A stretch of 9,578 nt of DNA from contig JAGQQP010000119.1 in NCBI GenBank assembly GCA_020426085.1, positions 1-9,578 on the forward strand. The letters are read 5' to 3'. The stretch is from Planctomycetaceae bacterium (lineage in GTDB: Bacteria; Planctomycetota; Planctomycetia; Planctomycetales; Planctomycetaceae). Position 1 is the stretch's first letter, and every line of letters begins with the position of its first letter. Below, one piece after another: positions 7,501 to 9,578 of this stretch. The translations under genes and the position numbers were made by a program. The notes beneath the pieces were generated by a model. The model made no database searches, was not told where the DNA came from, and saw only the letters and a list, made by a program, of their open reading frames with translations.

Positions 7501-8196
7501 AAAATTTGCCAGCCACAGATGCTGAATCCTGTTTACCGACCAGTGTGCTCTTTCATCGTTGGCCAGTTTCCATAAAGGGCCTTCCCACTGCAGAAAATTC
7601 TTTTGACCGTTCAGATCGACTTCGATCCGGGCTGTTTCGTCCTTATGTCGTACGCGAATGGTCAAATGATGAGGTACGTCATCTGCCAGAGCCTTGTGAG
7701 TTTTTTTGAGGGGACTGTCATCATAGTTTTTTTTGTCAATCGAGCTGATCACCGACTGTGTGCCGTCTTTGCGGCCGAGAATGAGATGCAGCATGTGACG
7801 ACCAACGGGGAAAAAGACGCCCACCCCTTCTTTTTTGCCTTTGCGAATGAATTCGAACTCAGCGTCGTAATCCCCGATAATGATGGCTGGCAGGGGAAAC
7901 CTCTGATACTGACCGGAAGAGGTTGATTTCAATCGGATTGATTTGCGACTGGGGTCTTCAGCCAGATAAACATTCCATTGATCTCCGGTCGCTTTCCAGT
8001 CGATCCCGTCTGACCATTCCAGCAGATCGACCCATTCCTCGATTTTCGCATCTGCAAATCGGTTAGAGGTAACCTGCTCCTTTCCACTCTCTGTTTGAGC
8101 GTAGACATGTGAAACGGAAACATCCTGAGATGCTGATAAAACAGCAAGTAAAACCACTATGGAAAATCTTAAGAAATAATTCACTGTTCGTTTCAC
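4579..8196 (-). CDS. Giant exported multidomain protein: two NPCBM-like, C-type lectin, DUF1080 and two PA14 domains
   Basis: This 1205-residue product begins with a signal peptide (basic KR, hydrophobic 9-22, probable cleavage near residue 33). Domains in order: about 50-245, a jelly-roll domain resembling DUF1080/LamG; 292-405 and 440-555, two NPCBM-like modules clearly duplicated (shared AHAPS, SVKY.(I/V)L.DGK, RLEL, D(R/S) and WC.P positions); 585-700, a C-type lectin fold (EARRVCAQLGGQLAQIES, WTWSDGNPVP, GILCEW; Cys604 with Cys695); 715-882, DUF1080/3-keto-disaccharide hydrolase-like (MECEFRFPEGPGNSGVRIR, WNKLRVRAEGSEVIVWIND); a Pro/Glu/Asp-rich linker (887-903); 903-1037 and 1053-1190, two PA14 modules (GLIAEFF, LLGDDGFRLWIDD; GLMADYL, AWADDQMRVYIDG). 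No anchor is visible. The many sugar-binding folds suggest a cell-surface or secreted glycan-binding protein; catalysis by the DUF1080 part is possible but unproven. The start is GTG, supported by GAAGGG seven bases upstream. Confidence 0.88.
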   Translation of the reverse strand: MKRTVNYFLRFSIVVLLAVLSASQDVSVSHVYAQTESGKEQVTSNRFADAKIEEWVDLLEWSDGIDWKATGDQWNVYLAEDPSRKSIRLKSTSSGQYQRFPLPAIIIGDYDAEFEFIRKGKKEGVGVFFPVGRHMLHLILGRKDGTQSVISSIDKKNYDDSPLKKTHKALADDVPHHLTIRVRHKDETARIEVDLNGQKNFLQWEGPLWKLANDERAHWSVNRIQHLWLANFENEAIFQKARVRGLSGPVRHALYPASVSNQDNSKSQILRLVEHRPIQIRVGAGRLGINQPPLWDNHDTGDYSAIWPMVNTAPEFCREYYGAHAPSRLVCPVPDKAVSFSVNAYNNASRSVKYQILVDGKLVTETGEAPCAKIQFNLPRVAHRLELIADSAGSTYCDRVYWCEPQFHSRPVDQIHLNPGKEEEAALPFTVAESKLEIGKLIHNIPFEEVGSGPLTPESFQPCHEFLFAHAPSSLIYELPAGATRFEAIAYCPFSQSVKYTVLADGKPVYTGKRTCIEKIAVPLPSGTKRLELRVDDLGNSQFDRSMWCYPRVYYPGEVKLAAPVVPELPSFSQIARRKRVNFKDHQYVYVEGNWTIDEARRVCAQLGGQLAQIESAEESQFLLSVLQDHVDTCWIDAGYNPALEKWTWSDGNPVPESRFLRSLASTEQEQQSGFNKTTQNWSGLNPSKRAGILCEWNSTIVKGLTYDPVAAAQDWTVLLGPSVNQMEMDPKGCQRNPGSQGYRITWAGGYKDLQTKGKYRDFDMECEFRFPEGPGNSGVRIRKRLEIELERGMFGAVWDETLRKHVDWGSIGTPPWIVRPSGWNKLRVRAEGSEVIVWINDVLINKYQQPKTDIEAAPIQFLSCTDHKTPIDFRNIKLQSSTENAPAPPEPDPLPKEDDEEGNGLIAEFFDDDQLKHLVAKKLDPNIDCQWSKPHPKVPVDHFSVRWTGYIKAPVAGAYRFTLLGDDGFRLWIDDALLINNWKVGFNHSSATVTLTGKPQKIRVEYFDFDKDHWISFWWQPIGFKIPSIVPNEVLFPNLKSAESKKNRNQLPDHGLMADYLSLDLKRNYGRTIQFRTESMWGHWSPIPKGPADGIAHYAGYLVVPKTGRYKLTAWADDQMRVYIDGKPVLEADIRQERGHSQSFVELTENTAHAIGIKFLDRVDWGAWWLRWTPPGTEEPVQIPLESLYPNKQSLPKKVKFPPR

Positions 8197-8203
8197 AGTT
8201 TAA

Positions 8204-8209
8204 CCCTTC
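8204..8209 (-). promoter_or_regulatory. Ribosome binding site fixing a GTG start of the giant gene
   Basis: On the minus strand GAAGGG is followed by seven bases and GTG at 8196-8194, which opens a basic, hydrophobic signal peptide (residues KRTVNYFLRF). This decides the GTG start; no in-frame ATG occurs near it. Confidence 0.65.
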
Positions 8210-8230
8210 AAGGCTGGAGTCATGAAAGAT

Positions 8231-8245
8231 GATCTTCAGAAGATC
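8231..8245. promoter_or_regulatory. 15-base palindrome at the predicted transcription start (possible operator)
   Basis: GATCTTC-A-GAAGATC is a perfect 7+1+7 palindrome, 35 bases before the GTG start of the giant gene and just downstream of its predicted -10 box. A repressor bound here would block initiation. As RNA it could also fold into a five-base-pair hairpin in the 5' leader. The palindrome is seen directly; the operator role is inferred. Confidence 0.4.
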
Positions 8246-8250
8246 AAATG

Positions 8251-8256
8251 ATTATA
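8251..8256 (-). promoter_or_regulatory. Consensus -10 box upstream of the giant gene
   Basis: Read on the minus strand, TATAAT occurs 55 bases upstream of the GTG start, in the AT-rich gap after the preceding gene. The best -35 match at 17-base spacing is CTTCCA (3 of 6), so the promoter is plausible for the housekeeping sigma factor but not strong. Transcription would start near 8244, inside the palindrome. Confidence 0.45.
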
Positions 8257-8308
8257 CTGTAAATAAGATCTGATGGAAGCAGTGCACCAGTTAAGAATCT
8301 GGACCCGG

Positions 8309-8670
8309 TTAGAAATCTGAGTCCTGTTGAATCTTCACACCTGGTAATTTTGTGGTCATCTTTTTAAATTTGTTGTTATCGATCACGGCAACAACGTCAT
8401 TGTCAGTCCCTATTTTGCCATCAAAGCCGGATGATGTTCCAACAATGACATCGGGACCAAACTCATAAATAATCGTCCGGTCCCAGGCATCGGAAAATTC
8501 TTTTTATTGGTTGCGATTGCATTTTTGTGTGCAGCGGCTGTTTGCGCATGTTTCCTGATGAGTTCGATTGATCTGGCCGTTTTTCGCGCGTCGGTTTCAA
8601 ACATTAAAGGCACTGTGATCAGTGTGAGAAGAAACACAATGCAAAGTAACGCTTTCACTGAGTTGAGCAT
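8309..8670 (-). pseudogene. GspG/pseudopilin-like gene broken by a one-base frameshift
   Basis: Two frames together give one sensible protein. Frame one starts at ATG 8670 (GTGGGA four bases upstream), encodes a hydrophobic anchor (SVKALLCIVFLLTLITVPLM) and a helix up to NKK near 8500. It then runs out of frame into an unrelated tail, stopping at 8410. From 8500 the -1 frame continues as EFSDAWDRTIIYEFGPD and FDGKIGTDNDVVAVID to TAA at 8309, 63 residues. This second part is the typical C-terminal motif of type II secretion pseudopilin (GspG)-like proteins (DAW.....Y, then GPDG..GTDDD). Restoring one A in a run of five (8501-8505) yields about 120 residues. The prepilin leader is missing, so the intact protein would be signal-anchored. 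A longer GTG start at 8691 is possible but less likely. It may be a true pseudogene, a recoded gene or a sequencing error. Confidence 0.65.
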
Positions 8671-8803
8671 TTTATCCCACCAGGCGTGCACATCTGATTA
8701 AAAGGCCAGATGCTCCTGGGTGTCCTGATTCCGGGTAGAGGGACTGACTGTGGCTTAAAACTTTCCGATAGTTAAATTGGCGATCAGGTATCTCATCCCG
8801 TCA

Positions 8804-9578
8804 CTACTGATGAATGCAATACAGCTGGCTGCCGGTTCTCAGCAGCAGGTAACCGTTCACAATGCCGGCACCGTAGAGGGTCGGGCGGGAGAACATGGCT
8901 GCAGAGCGACGGCGTTCTTCTGAATCTTCATCGGCAGTCGGGACGTTGTTCACGGGGGGCGCGTCTTCGGTCCAGAGTTCATTTTCTGCGACGACTTTGA
9001 ATTCGTTACCCGCCTGTAAGACGGTGGTGACTCCGTTTTTGCCGAAGAAATAAATGTGATCCCCCAGGCCGACCGGTGTGGCCCAGCAGGATTCTTTAAT
9101 GCGGCTGGTGTAGACTTCTTTGCCGTCAGTCGCGTTCAGACAGTAGACTACGCCGACCCGGTTCACCCAGTACGCATTTCCCTGGTAGACGATGGGAGTC
9201 GCCCAGGAAGGGACCGGGCTTGCGTTGGTCCAGACAAACTGAGGCTGCCAGGTCTGATCCTGCTGTTTCACTTCAAACAGGCCGTTCGACTTTTTCGCCA
9301 GTTCGTTGTTATCACCTTCCCGTCCGGGGGAAGCACCGATCAGAAATTGTCCGTTTCCAGCCGGGAGGGGGCTGGTTTTGTTGTTGCCGCCCACTTGTTC
9401 GTAGGTCCAGAGCTGTTTCCCGCTCTGGGGATCATAGCCGTCGACAGAACCGGCGGAACTGCAGACGACCTGGAAAGTTTTATCCACCGGAACCAGCATG
9501 GGAGAACTCCAGCTGACGCGGCTCTTGCGGTCGGTTTTCCACAGTTCGCTGCCATCGGCTTTGCTGACCGCGGTCAGG
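8804..9578 (-). CDS. PQQ-type beta-propeller repeat protein (3' part, cut by window edge)
   Basis: The open frame reaches the right edge, so the N-terminus lies outside the window; 257 residues are visible. The frame upstream of the first ATG at 9499 is already in the family (AVSKADGSELWKT), so that ATG is not the real start. Repeated blades are seen: AVSKADGSELW, GYDPQSGKQLWTYE, YCLNATDGKEVYTS, each with the aromatic/DG.....W signature of PQQ-like propellers of the outer-membrane BamB/PQQ dehydrogenase superfamily. Between them are TSPLPAGNG, SPVPSWATPIVYQGNAYWVN and ATPVGLGDHIYFFGKNG, typical of planctomycete exported propellers with no enzyme domain. The end (GIVNGYLLLRTGSQLYCIHQ) completes the last blade. 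PQQ binding cannot be claimed, since most such proteins only use the fold for protein or ligand contact. It ends 134 bases before the pseudopilin-like gene on the same strand. Confidence 0.88.
   Translation of the reverse strand, partial: LTAVSKADGSELWKTDRKSRVSWSSPMLVPVDKTFQVVCSSAGSVDGYDPQSGKQLWTYEQVGGNNKTSPLPAGNGQFLIGASPGREGDNNELAKKSNGLFEVKQQDQTWQPQFVWTNASPVPSWATPIVYQGNAYWVNRVGVVYCLNATDGKEVYTSRIKESCWATPVGLGDHIYFFGKNGVTTVLQAGNEFKVVAENELWTEDAPPVNNVPTADEDSEERRRSAAMFSRPTLYGAGIVNGYLLLRTGSQLYCIHQ

Noticed and set aside
9220..9516. 98-codon plus-strand frame over the beta-propeller gene
   Set aside because: The minus-strand frame shows regular propeller blades and is open to the window edge; the plus frame is Arg/Pro-rich noise.

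Overview
The window looks like chromosomal DNA of a planctomycete, most likely a marine Gimesia/Planctomyces-type organism. The evidence is protein style: NPCBM-type carbohydrate-binding domains, a DUF1559-like protein, DUF1080 (3-keto-disaccharide hydrolase-like) and PA14 domains stacked in one giant exported protein, a PQQ-type beta-propeller, and an ECF sigma factor joined to a Ser/Thr kinase. Base composition is moderate and there are no phage, IS, CRISPR, tRNA or rRNA signals. The genus is an inference.

Layout. 98-1246 (+) encodes an exported helical-repeat/NPCBM protein, followed by an unrecognised small cytosolic protein at 1299-1709 (+). Converging on them from the minus strand is a membrane-anchored DUF1559-like protein (1765-2442). 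Upstream of it on the same strand lies a 458-residue protein with an intact ECF-type sigma factor at the N-terminus and a complete Ser/Thr kinase at the C-terminus (2651-4027). Divergent from that is a small seven-iron-type ferredoxin (4201-4473, +). The remainder is minus strand: a 1205-residue exported multidomain protein (4579-8196), a pseudopilin/GspG-like gene split by a one-base frameshift (8309-8670), and the 3' part of a PQQ beta-propeller gene that enters from beyond the right edge (8804-9578).

How the genes may work together. Three products (98-1246, 4579-8196, 8804-9578) carry domains typical of planctomycete exported proteins, and two (1765-2442 and 8309-8670) resemble pseudopilin-derived families but lack a recognisable prepilin leader. 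No obvious operon links them; most intergenic gaps are 50-210 bases and none exceeds 300. The most unusual item is the sigma factor-kinase fusion. The strongest regulatory signal is a consensus -10 box with a 15-base palindrome at the expected start of transcription of the giant gene. The frameshifted gene should be checked for a sequencing error before being called a pseudogene.
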